A DNA stretch of 64,000 bases from JAJPKK01 sp963781195 (GTDB lineage Bacteria > Pseudomonadota > Alphaproteobacteria > Rhizobiales > Xanthobacteraceae): contig CAWAEZ010000009.1 in the NCBI GenBank assembly GCA_963781195.1, positions 310,001 through 374,000 of the forward strand, in the 5' to 3' direction. Of the stretch, positions 55,358-63,480 are shown one piece after another (position 1 is the first letter of the stretch; every line of letters begins with the position of its first letter). Under the pieces are notes generated by a model. The model saw only the letters and a program-made list of their open reading frames with translations. It was not told the origin of the DNA and searched no databases. A program made the position numbers and the translations under genes.

Positions 55358-57135
55358 CCTGCAACTCTCCGCGAAAAGCCCGTGCGATTGCTCAACTTGA
55401 ACTTCGGATTGGAAGCGTCGTCCCCGGTGTCGAACGCTGATACCTCGATTTCAACGTTTCGACCTTCTCTCGCGAAGAGGATGCGTATCCAGGCATTGAG
55501 AAGCTGGTCGTAGACATTGTTGAAGTGGCCGCCGCGCCGCTGGTCCAGAAACTTCACGGCGGTTTCCCGAGCGCGCGTCGGCCAAATCCAGACATCCGGA
55601 TCGAGTTGCAACCACAGACGGCCCTCCTTGTAGTCAAGCGAAATACGTACGCATTCCGCCCACGTCACTTTTGCCGCATGGGGATGTTCGGCCGTAATGG
55701 GCGCGAACACACCGGCGACGGAGCCGTGACATTTGCCGACCACCTGGAACAGCGGATTGAGCGCGCCTACGTCCGTTGCCTGGGAGTCCACGACAAGAAC
55801 TGCGTCGTTGCGGGTTTTCCGCGAAATAAGCGGTCGCTTGCGCGCCAAAGCCTTGCACAACGCCTCTTCGACGAACCCCTGAACATGCAAGTTGCCCGGC
55901 GCGCTCAGGTCGGCCGGCACTGTGCGTTCGCTAATCGAACAGAGCTCAGGACCGAAAGCGGCTTTCAGCTCGGTCTCGTCACCCCAGCACCAGACGGTTT
56001 CAGCCTTCGTGAAGATTGCGTCAAGCGACTTGTCTTTCTGCACCTGGCGTAGATCGGCCCATTCCTTCGGCGAAGCAAAAGCGAGATCGAGACATTTCGC
56101 GGGCACGGCAAGAACCGGAAGGGCGTTCAGGCGCAGCAGCGGGCCGGACTTTCCGATGCCCGGCAAAGGAATGTTGACCTCGGCCACCGACGTGCGCCGC
56201 ACCTTGTCGTCCATCTCTTTGGTCTTGTTCTCAACGTTGCGCCACAGGCGCATCATCATAGAGTCATACGTCTCGATCGCGACAGTGCTCGCGTTCACTC
56301 CTTTCGCTCGCGCGGCGCTGATAAGGTCGAGCACATTGGCCGGAAGCTTCGAGCCCTTCAGATGCGCCCAGTACAGCCCGTGCGGAAAGGGGTTGGGTGT
56401 CTCAAGGACCTTGCCGAACAGGTCGATGATGCTGTTGTCGCGGCCGCTGTAGCCTGCAACGAGGAAACCGAAACGATTTCCAGCGTTGATGAGGCATTGC
56501 GAGAGGTCCGCGTTTTGTGTTGCAAGATCGGCGGGTAGATTTTTCAGGCTGTCGTATCTGAAATCGCCGTGAAGTTTGCAGTAAAAGGGGTATTCCTCGT
56601 TGTTCAGCGCCTGCTTCGCATTGTGCGCGCCCTCAAGGTGATAAGCGCTCAGCGATTTGCCCCCCATCGCTGCTACAGCCTTCTCAACAACGGTATCGAA
56701 ATTGGTGGAGAAGGCGACGCGGCAAAGACCAAGCGAGATGAGCGCCCCAATCACGCGGTGCCCGGCTGCGAGCCGAACTTTCTCTTCCGCAAGCTGGCTG
56801 ATGAGGTAGCGCCGCTGCTTTTCCTTGTCGTCGCCAAACAGCTTCTCAAAGTACGTCTCGTATTCCTTGTCGGCCCATTCAGCCGGAAAACCGCGAGACT
56901 CCATGAACGATTGGATGCGATCGCGGACGGCGTCGTTCTGGATGTCTTGGCGCGTGATTTCCTGATTTTCCTCGCGACAGTAGTAATGGCGCTTGAGGTC
57001 CCAGAGGAGGTCGGTCGCGCTGGGGAGGCCAGCGGAGCGTGACGCGCCGGCGCCGAGAAACCACGCGAAGTTCTGCGGCTTTGCGCCGACGATTCCGATC
57101 AGCACTTTTTGGTCAATTGAACACTGCTCTTTCAT
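55354..57135 (-). CDS. SIR2-APAZ NADase effector of the SPARSA system
   Basis: 593 residues. The N-terminal SIR2 domain (1 to about 290) has the NAD motif FLGAGASRSAGLPS (27-40), STNFDT with Asn145, KLHGD with catalytic His189, and GYSGRD (229-233). The C-terminal APAZ domain (from about 315) includes LLRLNALPVLAVPAKCLDLAF, and replaces the PAZ region missing from the short Argonaute. Known SPARSA proteins form a heterodimer that, on guide-RNA/target-DNA recognition of plasmid or phage, depletes NAD(P) and kills or arrests the cell. All the NAD-site residues I can check are intact, so the effector is probably functional. Codon and base use are less GC-rich than in the neighbours. Confidence 0.92.
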   Translation of the reverse strand: MKEQCSIDQKVLIGIVGAKPQNFAWFLGAGASRSAGLPSATDLLWDLKRHYYCREENQEITRQDIQNDAVRDRIQSFMESRGFPAEWADKEYETYFEKLFGDDKEKQRRYLISQLAEEKVRLAAGHRVIGALISLGLCRVAFSTNFDTVVEKAVAAMGGKSLSAYHLEGAHNAKQALNNEEYPFYCKLHGDFRYDSLKNLPADLATQNADLSQCLINAGNRFGFLVAGYSGRDNSIIDLFGKVLETPNPFPHGLYWAHLKGSKLPANVLDLISAARAKGVNASTVAIETYDSMMMRLWRNVENKTKEMDDKVRRTSVAEVNIPLPGIGKSGPLLRLNALPVLAVPAKCLDLAFASPKEWADLRQVQKDKSLDAIFTKAETVWCWGDETELKAAFGPELCSISERTVPADLSAPGNLHVQGFVEEALCKALARKRPLISRKTRNDAVLVVDSQATDVGALNPLFQVVGKCHGSVAGVFAPITAEHPHAAKVTWAECVRISLDYKEGRLWLQLDPDVWIWPTRARETAVKFLDQRRGGHFNNVYDQLLNAWIRILFAREGRNVEIEVSAFDTGDDASNPKFKLSNRTGFSRRVAG

Positions 57136-57503
57136 GCCCCGGCCCTCACGCCGGATACCTGCATTTGTCGGATCTTAAGCTTGCGGCCCCGCGCCGACGC
57201 GCGCGTGGGGAAGTCTCATGATGTGCGTCTCGATGGTTTGGCGACGAAATCCTCGAAAGGCTACACCGACTTCTGCCGTTCGAGGAAGAGCCCCCGCAAC
57301 CGTGGGGAGGGCTTGCCGCGCCGGTAAGATCGATGTCGTCGTTGCACAATGGCACCCCGACAAACGGCGCGTCCCGCGATGGTCTCGGTCAAACTGCCCC
57401 GTATAAGGCAGGCTGTATAAATAGCGCAAGATGTTGTAAGTATTAACCGTTTTTGGCTACCCTCTATTTACGAGGGTACCGCACCGCCTAAGAGTCCCCG
57501 CGA
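57136..57503 (-). promoter_or_regulatory. Upstream region of the SPARSA operon
   Basis: No gene seen. It should hold the operon promoter. It includes a 7-bp dyad TACCCTC/GAGGGTA around a 7-base loop (57458-57478) and an AT-rich stretch (TGTATAAATAGCG, near 57413-57426; TAAGTATTAACCG, near 57437-57449) that stands out in this GC-rich genome and could form promoter elements. A CCCCGCAACCGTGGGG hairpin lies at 57291-57306. Confidence 0.45.
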
Positions 57504-57593
57504 TTCATCTCGGATCGTCGGAATAAGCCGGCGATATCCGGGAAACTCACCGGCACGCCCAAAAGATCGGGCGGGTTATGTTGCGCCCGCCCG
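57504..57593 (+). repeat. Right flanking direct repeat of the Argonaute island
   Basis: Partner of 53630-53719, same orientation, same 90-bp length. It ends ten bases before the stop of the next leftward gene (57603), so it sits right at the edge of the vertically inherited sequence. Confidence 0.7.
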
Positions 57594-57602
57594 CCGCCAC
57601 GC

Positions 57603-59171
57603 TCACTGCGCCTGCGCGTTGCGCTGCCGGGTCGAGAGATAGAAATAGCCGATCCGGTTGTTGGGCGGCGAGCCGTACCAGAAGTGCCCGGCCTTATCGA
57701 GGAAGAAGTCGCGCATGCCGTTGTCCACGTAAGGCATCGGGAATTCCGTCACCTTGCCGGTTTCCGGGTCCAGCCGGCCGACGACGTCGCGGTGCTCGGC
57801 CGAGTACCACAGCGTGCGATCGGGCGCGATGCCGAGCGCATAGGGCGCCGACTTCGAGTGCGGGAGCGGAAATTCCTTGAACGTCTCCTTCTCCGGATCG
57901 AAGCGGCCGATCTTGCCGTCGCTGTATTCGCAGAACCACACGACGCCGTCCGCGTCGACCTGGATGCGGCGCGGCCGCTCACGGGTCGGCGGTATGTACT
58001 TGGTCACCTTCAAGGTGACGGGATCGACCTTGCCGACGGCGCCGGTCTTGCTCATCTCGGTGAACCAGACCGTGCCTTTCGGGTCGATGGCGATGCCGTA
58101 GGCGCTCGGCACTTCCTTGATGTGGGTGTAGGTCTCGGTCTTGGGATCGAAGCGGGTGAGGCCGCCGGTCGACCAGATCGATCCGTCGGGGTGGATGCGG
58201 ATGGTGTGCTTGCGCCAATCGTCCTGGAATTCGGTGATCTTCTGGGTCACCGGATCCCAGTGTCCGAGCTTCTTCGAACCCGCCTCGGTGATCCAGACCG
58301 AGCCGTCCGGCGCCGGGACTGCCGAGTGGATCAGGGCCGGCCCCATGTTGGGCGCCGGAAACTCCTTAATCTCGCCGGTGGTGGGATTGAGCCGCGCCAC
58401 CTTGTTGGCCTGGCCGTATTCCGGAATCCAGAACAATCCGTCCTGGTCCGGATTGGCGGTCCAGGGGAAACGGTTCGGGCCCGGCATCTCGAAATCCACG
58501 TAGACGATCTTGAGCGCCTCGTCGCTGAAGGTGATCAGCGTATCCTTGTAGGCCGGCAGGTCGGCCGGGGACTTCGGCAGCGGCGAGTTCTCGCCGAACA
58601 TGGTGGTGAGATACGAGACGACGTCCTCGGCCTGCTCGTCGCTGAAGCCTTGGCGGTCGGCGAGGGAGGAACGCATCGCCTCGCGCATGAAGCTCACCCG
58701 GTCGCGCCAGCCGTCCTCGTCGCGCACCGCCGCGGCCATCCGCGACTGGAAGCCGTGGCAACTCATGCAATTGTCGAACAGGGTCTTCTTGCCGCGCGCA
58801 TCGGGCAGCAGCACCGCTCCCTGATAGATCGAAATGTCGGTCCAGCGGATCGGCGCCGTCTGCAGCGTGAAGTCGTAGGCGGCGTTCTGGTCGGCATCGA
58901 GCTTCACGCCGGCCTTGACGTCGGCCTTGTAGCCGACCGTGCGCACCTGCACGCGGTAATCGCCGGCGGGGAGGTTTTCGACGACGTAGCGGCCCTGGGT
59001 GTCGGTGAGCACGCTCACCGTCATCTTCAGGCCGCCATGCCGGGCCTGGACGAATGCGCCACGGAACGGCGCCCCGTCGGGCGCGGTGACCGTACCGGTG
59101 ATGGTCGCGGCATCGGCGACCGGCGCCGCCACGAGCAGACCGAGAACTCCCAGGGACCCGAGTGTCCGCAT
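57603..59171 (-). CDS. Exported carboxypeptidase-regulatory / cytochrome c / vgb-like propeller fusion
   Basis: 522 residues. A signal peptide ends near ADAATI, and a beta-sandwich of the carboxypeptidase regulatory type runs from about 23 to 105 (GTVTAPDGAPFRGAFVQAR, GRYVVENLPAGDYRVQVR). A cytochrome c motif follows, CMSCH (135-139), with a possible distal Met ligand in the next 80 residues. The rest is a virginiamycin B lyase-like propeller with repeated DGSVWITEAGSKKLG, KGTVWFTEMSKTGAVG and DGVVWFCEYSDGKIG. It is probably periplasmic and redox-linked. GAGAGGAAACGTC precedes the ATG. Confidence 0.85.
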   Translation of the reverse strand: MRTLGSLGVLGLLVAAPVADAATITGTVTAPDGAPFRGAFVQARHGGLKMTVSVLTDTQGRYVVENLPAGDYRVQVRTVGYKADVKAGVKLDADQNAAYDFTLQTAPIRWTDISIYQGAVLLPDARGKKTLFDNCMSCHGFQSRMAAAVRDEDGWRDRVSFMREAMRSSLADRQGFSDEQAEDVVSYLTTMFGENSPLPKSPADLPAYKDTLITFSDEALKIVYVDFEMPGPNRFPWTANPDQDGLFWIPEYGQANKVARLNPTTGEIKEFPAPNMGPALIHSAVPAPDGSVWITEAGSKKLGHWDPVTQKITEFQDDWRKHTIRIHPDGSIWSTGGLTRFDPKTETYTHIKEVPSAYGIAIDPKGTVWFTEMSKTGAVGKVDPVTLKVTKYIPPTRERPRRIQVDADGVVWFCEYSDGKIGRFDPEKETFKEFPLPHSKSAPYALGIAPDRTLWYSAEHRDVVGRLDPETGKVTEFPMPYVDNGMRDFFLDKAGHFWYGSPPNNRIGYFYLSTRQRNAQAQ

Positions 59172-59479
59172 GACGTTTCCTCTCTGGCATTGTTTATTTG
59201 GCGCCTGGAACGAGGCCCAGCGCCGTCAAACTCTAACGCGGCCGGTTCACCAGCACCAGCCCGGCCGGAGCCGGGCCCACGGCCGTGGCGAACGCCGCGA
59301 TGCGAAAAACGGCGCGCGGAATATCCCGGCGATGCCGTGCCCACCGATGAGCGCCGCGCGGGAGCTTCGAAGTTTCAGACGCGGCGCAACACGGCGCGCA
59401 GTCATGTCGCCGTCACTTGACGGCGGCACTCTCGCGCCGCTTCTATCGCAGGCGACAACCTCGTGACGGAGAAACCTCT
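59172..59479. other. Divergent intergenic region
   Basis: 308 bases between the propeller/cytochrome fusion and the DUF2061-like gene. Besides the two ribosome-binding sites I see no distinct element. Confidence 0.4.
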
Positions 59480-60337
59480 TTGACGACGTCTTTCATGCAG
59501 GCGGGAAGCTGGTTTCCCAACCCGATTTCAGGTCCGGGATTTGTCGGGGCGCTCGCGACGCTCGGGGCCGTCGCCGCCGGGGCAGCCATCATCGAGGCGG
59601 CGCTCATTCCCGGCCTGTTGATCGGGGGCGCCGCGGTGTTGGCGCCGCGCCTGCTTCCCCGCGACGTGTTGAGCGGCCTGGGGAATAAACTTCGTCGAAC
59701 CGCGCTGTCCCTGGTGCCGGCCACCTCCGCCGCGTCAGCGCGCCCGGCGCAAAGGCATGCAATTCAGACGCAAGCGACGCAGCTGCAGGACGCGGGCGAG
59801 CCCGCGGGCTTCGACGCGTGGCGGGCGGTCGTCAAGACCTTCACCTATCGCGTGATCGTCACCACCGTCGACTTCGGCGCGAACTATTTCGTGATCGGCG
59901 AGCTGGCGACCGCCGCCGGGCTGTCGAGCCTGTCGCTGGTCGCCGGTCCCATCTTCTATTTCGCTCACGAGGCGGCGTGGCACTACTACGGCCCCGCCTC
60001 GACGCGAAAGCTCAATCCGCTCGAGGCCAACGCGCTCGTGCCGGTTCCAGGGGTGACGGAGAGCCAGGAAAACGGACAGACGCGCTTCGCGCGCGTCAAG
60101 GTGAGCCGGGCGTTGGCCAAGACGGTCACCTACGAGGGCGTGACCGCGGTGTCGGAGTTCAGCGTGAATTATCTCTTCGTCCGCGATCTCGCGAACGCCG
60201 CAGGACTCACCGCGTTCAGCGTCGCGATCAGCCCCTTCATTTATTACGCGCACGAAAAGGCCTGGGATTATTTCGACGCCGCGAAGGTTCGATCGCCGGC
60301 GGAGCCCGCCCCGAAGCTATTGCCGGCGGCTGCCTAG
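59480..60337 (+). CDS. Membrane protein with two DUF2061-like repeats
   Basis: About 285 residues. The N-terminal hydrophobic segment is FVGALATLGAVAAGAAIIEAAL. Then come two homologous units, KTFTYRVIVTTVDFGANYFV with FYFAHEAAWHYYG and KTVTYEGVTAVSEFSVNYLF with YYAHEKAWDYF, each the K-T-x-T-Y ... HE-x-A-W pattern of DUF2061 membrane proteins. Most DUF2061 proteins have one unit, so this is an internal duplication. The start is a TTG at 59480 with GGAG upstream; an ATG at 59495 is possible. Function unknown. Confidence 0.75.
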   Translation: MTTSFMQAGSWFPNPISGPGFVGALATLGAVAAGAAIIEAALIPGLLIGGAAVLAPRLLPRDVLSGLGNKLRRTALSLVPATSAASARPAQRHAIQTQATQLQDAGEPAGFDAWRAVVKTFTYRVIVTTVDFGANYFVIGELATAAGLSSLSLVAGPIFYFAHEAAWHYYGPASTRKLNPLEANALVPVPGVTESQENGQTRFARVKVSRALAKTVTYEGVTAVSEFSVNYLFVRDLANAAGLTAFSVAISPFIYYAHEKAWDYFDAAKVRSPAEPAPKLLPAAA

Positions 60338-60502
60338 CCCCGGGCGAGAACCGGCTTGCGGGCGACGGCTTGGTGCCTTCCCTCGTTTGGCCGGCGGAGC
60401 GGCGCTGACGAGTTTCGCTCAGGTCTTCGAAATTGCTGCCGATCGGCGGAAATTGCGGAAGAAGGCCCCGGTCCTCGGCACCATGTTACCAGTCCAGAAG
60501 CC

Positions 60503-60574
60503 CCATGTTGCAATGCAGCATGGGCTTGGGCACCTTGGGCAGGGTCAGCACTCATAGGGTATTGCATGCAGCAC
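60503..60574. promoter_or_regulatory. TGCA-rich palindromes ahead of the patatin gene
   Basis: CCCATGTTGCA (60503-60513) and TGCAGCATGGG (60515-60525) form an inverted repeat with one mismatch; TTGCATGCAGCAC follows at 60562-60574. TGCA-rich dyads of this sort are typical targets of PhaR-type polyhydroxyalkanoate regulators; that link is inference. They lie 65-137 bases before the ATG in the 302-bp gap 60338-60639, which otherwise shows nothing distinct. Confidence 0.45.
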
Positions 60575-60639
60575 GCACCGATCACCTCGGCCGCCTCCGG
60601 GCCCGGCCTCACATCTGCCGGCACGTTCCGGACACGACG

Positions 60640-61707
60640 ATGAGCGACTTGCAACCGGCGGCGGTCCCGGTCGTGAAAAAGTCGATCAACCTCGCGTTGC
60701 AGGGCGGAGGTGCGCATGGCGCCTTCACCTGGGGCGTGCTCGACTACATCCTGGAGGATGGGCGCCTCGAGATCGAAGGCATTTCGGGCGCCTCGGCCGG
60801 CGCCTTGAATGCCATCATGGTCGCCGACGGCCTTGCCCGCGGCGGCCCGGAGGTCGCGCGCACCCGCCTCGCCGACTTCTGGCGCTCCGCCAGCATCGAC
60901 GGCGACCTGCCGGTGATCCAGCGCAAGCTCATCGAGCGGCTGTTCACCTTCGTGCCGCTCGAGGGCACGCCGGCGCAGGCGTGGCTCGAGGCGATGGCAC
61001 GGTATTTCTCGCCCTACGACCTCAATCCGCTCAACATCAATCCGCTGAAAGACCTGATCGAGCGCTTCGTCGATTTCGAAGCGGTGCGCGCCTTTACGCC
61101 GCTGCAGCTCTTCATCTCCGCGACCAACGTGACGACCGGACGCCTGCGCATCTTTTCGCGCGACAAAGTCAGCGCCGATGCGGTGATGGCATCGGCATGC
61201 CTGCCGCTGCTGTTCAAGGCGGTGATGATCGAGGGCGTGCCCTATTGGGACGGCGGCTATCTCGCCAATCCTCCGATCTTTCCACTGTTCCATGCGACGC
61301 AAACCGAAGACGTGCTGATCGTCCAGATCAATCCGCTGGAGCGCGCGGAGGTGCCCACCTCCGCCCGCGACATCGTCAACCGCGTCAATGAGATCAGCTT
61401 CAACTCCTCGCTCGCGTCCGAATTCCGTGCGGTGGAGTTCGTAGCCCGCCTGATCGATTACGGGCGGCTGCAGCGCGGCACCGGGCCGGGCCAGTATCGC
61501 CGCATCAACGCCCATCGCATCGTGCTCGGCGAAAACCAGAAAAGCTACTCGGCCGACACCAAGCTGTCGACCGACTACGATTTCTTTCGCATGCTCCATG
61601 CGAGCGGCCGGCGCGCCGCGCGCCGTTTCCTCGACGAGCATTTCGACGATATCGGCCAGCGCAGCACCTTCAACCTGCGCGCCGAGGCGGACGCAGAATG
61701 GTCGTGA
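60640..61707 (+). CDS. Patatin-like phospholipase
   Basis: 355 residues. The oxyanion-hole motif GGGAHGAF (22-29), the nucleophile elbow GASAG with Ser52, and the dyad Asp in WDGGYLANPP are all present. It is a cytosolic or membrane-associated lipid hydrolase. This bacterial subgroup is often found with polyhydroxybutyrate genes, which would fit the TGCA-rich sites upstream. No signal peptide. It converges on the CMD gene through a short hairpin. Confidence 0.9.
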   Translation: MSDLQPAAVPVVKKSINLALQGGGAHGAFTWGVLDYILEDGRLEIEGISGASAGALNAIMVADGLARGGPEVARTRLADFWRSASIDGDLPVIQRKLIERLFTFVPLEGTPAQAWLEAMARYFSPYDLNPLNINPLKDLIERFVDFEAVRAFTPLQLFISATNVTTGRLRIFSRDKVSADAVMASACLPLLFKAVMIEGVPYWDGGYLANPPIFPLFHATQTEDVLIVQINPLERAEVPTSARDIVNRVNEISFNSSLASEFRAVEFVARLIDYGRLQRGTGPGQYRRINAHRIVLGENQKSYSADTKLSTDYDFFRMLHASGRRAARRFLDEHFDDIGQRSTFNLRAEADAEWS

Positions 61708-61744
61708 GGTGATGCGGAACGCGATCGTGCCTCAAGAGGGTCGG

Positions 61745-61763
61745 GGCCGGGACAAGCCCGGCC
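61745..61763. terminator. Short hairpin between convergent genes
   Basis: Perfect 7-bp stem GGCCGGG / CCCGGCC with loop ACAAG, between stops at 61707 (+) and 61787 (-). It shares its core with the 27219-27343 palindromic element. Confidence 0.55.
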
Positions 61764-61786
61764 ACGGCCATTCTTGAAGTCGGGGG

Positions 61787-62167
61787 TTACTTCGCCTCGA
61801 CTTCCTTGAAGGCCTCGCGGGCGATGCGAAAGGCGTCGACGCCGCAGGGGATGCCGCCATAGATCGCGACCTGCATCAGCACCTCGCGGATTTCCTCCTT
61901 GGTGACGCCGTTGGTGAGCGCGCCCTTGACATGGGCCTTGAGCTCGTGGGGCCGGTTGAGGATGCTGATCATCGCGAGGTTGAGCATGCTGCGCGTCTTG
62001 CGCGAGAGGCCGTCGCTGCCCCAGGCCGCACCCCAGCAATATTCGGTGACGAGTTCCTGAAACGGGCGGTTGAAATCGTCGGCGTTCTTCATCGCCGCCT
62101 CGACATAATCCTTGCCGAGCACCGCGGTGCGAACCTCGAGTCCCTTGTCGTACCTGGCCTTGTCCAT
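61787..62167 (-). CDS. Carboxymuconolactone decarboxylase family protein
   Basis: 126 residues, the length of PcaC-type decarboxylases. EYCWGAAWGSDGLSRKTRSMLNLAMIS holds the conserved Glu/Trp start of the fold, and HELKAHVKGALTNGVTKEEIREVLMQVAIYGG carries the active-site His and the hallmark V-T-xx-E-I-xE motif. It probably acts on a lactone intermediate of aromatic degradation, before or beside the CoA-transferase. It is 158 bases downstream of the CoA-transferase on the same strand. Confidence 0.9.
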   Translation of the reverse strand: MDKARYDKGLEVRTAVLGKDYVEAAMKNADDFNRPFQELVTEYCWGAAWGSDGLSRKTRSMLNLAMISILNRPHELKAHVKGALTNGVTKEEIREVLMQVAIYGGIPCGVDAFRIAREAFKEVEAK

Positions 62168-62325
62168 GGGAATTCCTTCATTGTCGCGGGGGCGCGCCGC
62201 CGGTAGGGCGGGCGCGCGGGAGGCGCAATCTGCCCCATCAGCCGCGCGGCGTCATCTCCCAACCGGAGCGGAAGAGATACCCGAATCAACCCGTGCTCTC
62301 GCGGGGTGCAGAGGCCCCTCCCCTG

Positions 62326-63480
62326 TCACCGTCCCGCTCGATCGTCGGCGGGCGACGCGAACTCGCTGCGGATTTTTTCGCTGTGCTCGCCCGGCCCGGG
62401 CACGGCGCCGTAGCCGGCGCGCCGGTGCGGCGGCGCCGGGTAGGAGACCGGACCGGACGGCGTATCGACGGTGATCCGGTGCAGGTGCGGGTGCGCGGCG
62501 AGTGCCGTCATGTCGCTCACCCGGGCGAAGGCGATGTCGGCCGCCGCGAGCTTCTCGGTCAGCCTCGCGACATCGGTCGCCCCGAACACCGCCGCCACCC
62601 GCGCATCGGTCGCGGCGCGATGCGCCACCCGCGCGACATTGGTGGCGAACGACGGATCGTCGGCGAGGCCCTCGTCGCCGAGCACGTCCTTGGCGAGCAC
62701 CCGCCACTCGCGATCGCTCTGGATCGAGATCAGGATGTCGGCGCCGTCACGGGTCTTGAACACGCCGTAGGGCGCGATGCTCGGATGCGCGAGGCCGACC
62801 CGCGTCGGCGTGCGGCCTCCTTCGTGCTGCAGCAGCGGCACCGTCATCCAGTCGGCCATGGCGTCGAACATCGAAATCGAAAGGTCGGCACCCGTGCCGG
62901 TGCGGGCGCGCACCAGCAGCGATTCGAGGATCGCCTCGTAGGCGTTCATCCCGCAGGCGATGTCGACCACCGAGACGCCGACCCGCGCCGGCGTTTCGGG
63001 CCCGCCGGTGATGGAGGCGAGCCCGGACTCCGCCTGGATCAGGAGGTCATAGGCCTTGCGCTGCGCATAAGGGCCGCTCTCGCCATAGCCGGACACCGAG
63101 CAGGTGATGAGCCGCGGATAGTCCCGGCGCAGCCGTTCGATGGCGAAGCCGAGCCGCGCCACCGCGCCCGGCTTGAGGTTCTGCACGAACACGTCGGCCT
63201 TGGCGAGCATCGCCTCCAGCAGGGCCTGGTCCACGGCGCGGGTGAGATCGAGCGTGATCGATTCCTTGCCGCGGTTGAGCCAGACGAAATAGGCGCTCTC
63301 GCCATGGACGAGATTGTCATAACCACGGGCGAAATCGCCTTCCGGCCGCTCGATCTTGATGACGCGGGCGCCGGCGTCGGCGAGCCGGCACGTGCACATC
63401 GGCGCCGCCACCGCCTGCTCCAGCGATACGACGAGGAGCCCGGCGAGTGGCCCCGCCGGCTCCGCACGATTTTGCGGCAT
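62326..63480 (-). CDS. Family III CoA-transferase (CaiB/BaiF type)
   Basis: 384 residues. The opening is PLAGLLVVSLEQAVAAP and ADAGARVIKIERPEGDFAR. SITLDLTRAVDQALLEAMLAKADVFVQNLKPGA and SVSGYGESGPYAQRKAYDLLIQAESGL follow, the latter the region before the catalytic Asp (DLLIQ). The C-terminal part LQHEGGRTPTRVGLAHPSIAPYG is also typical. It transfers CoA between carboxylates, for example activating an aromatic acid such as benzylsuccinate- or formyl-type substrates; the substrate is not set. The ATG at 63480 overlaps the upstream gene's stop by one base. Confidence 0.9.
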   Translation of the reverse strand: MPQNRAEPAGPLAGLLVVSLEQAVAAPMCTCRLADAGARVIKIERPEGDFARGYDNLVHGESAYFVWLNRGKESITLDLTRAVDQALLEAMLAKADVFVQNLKPGAVARLGFAIERLRRDYPRLITCSVSGYGESGPYAQRKAYDLLIQAESGLASITGGPETPARVGVSVVDIACGMNAYEAILESLLVRARTGTGADLSISMFDAMADWMTVPLLQHEGGRTPTRVGLAHPSIAPYGVFKTRDGADILISIQSDREWRVLAKDVLGDEGLADDPSFATNVARVAHRAATDARVAAVFGATDVARLTEKLAAADIAFARVSDMTALAAHPHLHRITVDTPSGPVSYPAPPHRRAGYGAVPGPGEHSEKIRSEFASPADDRAGR

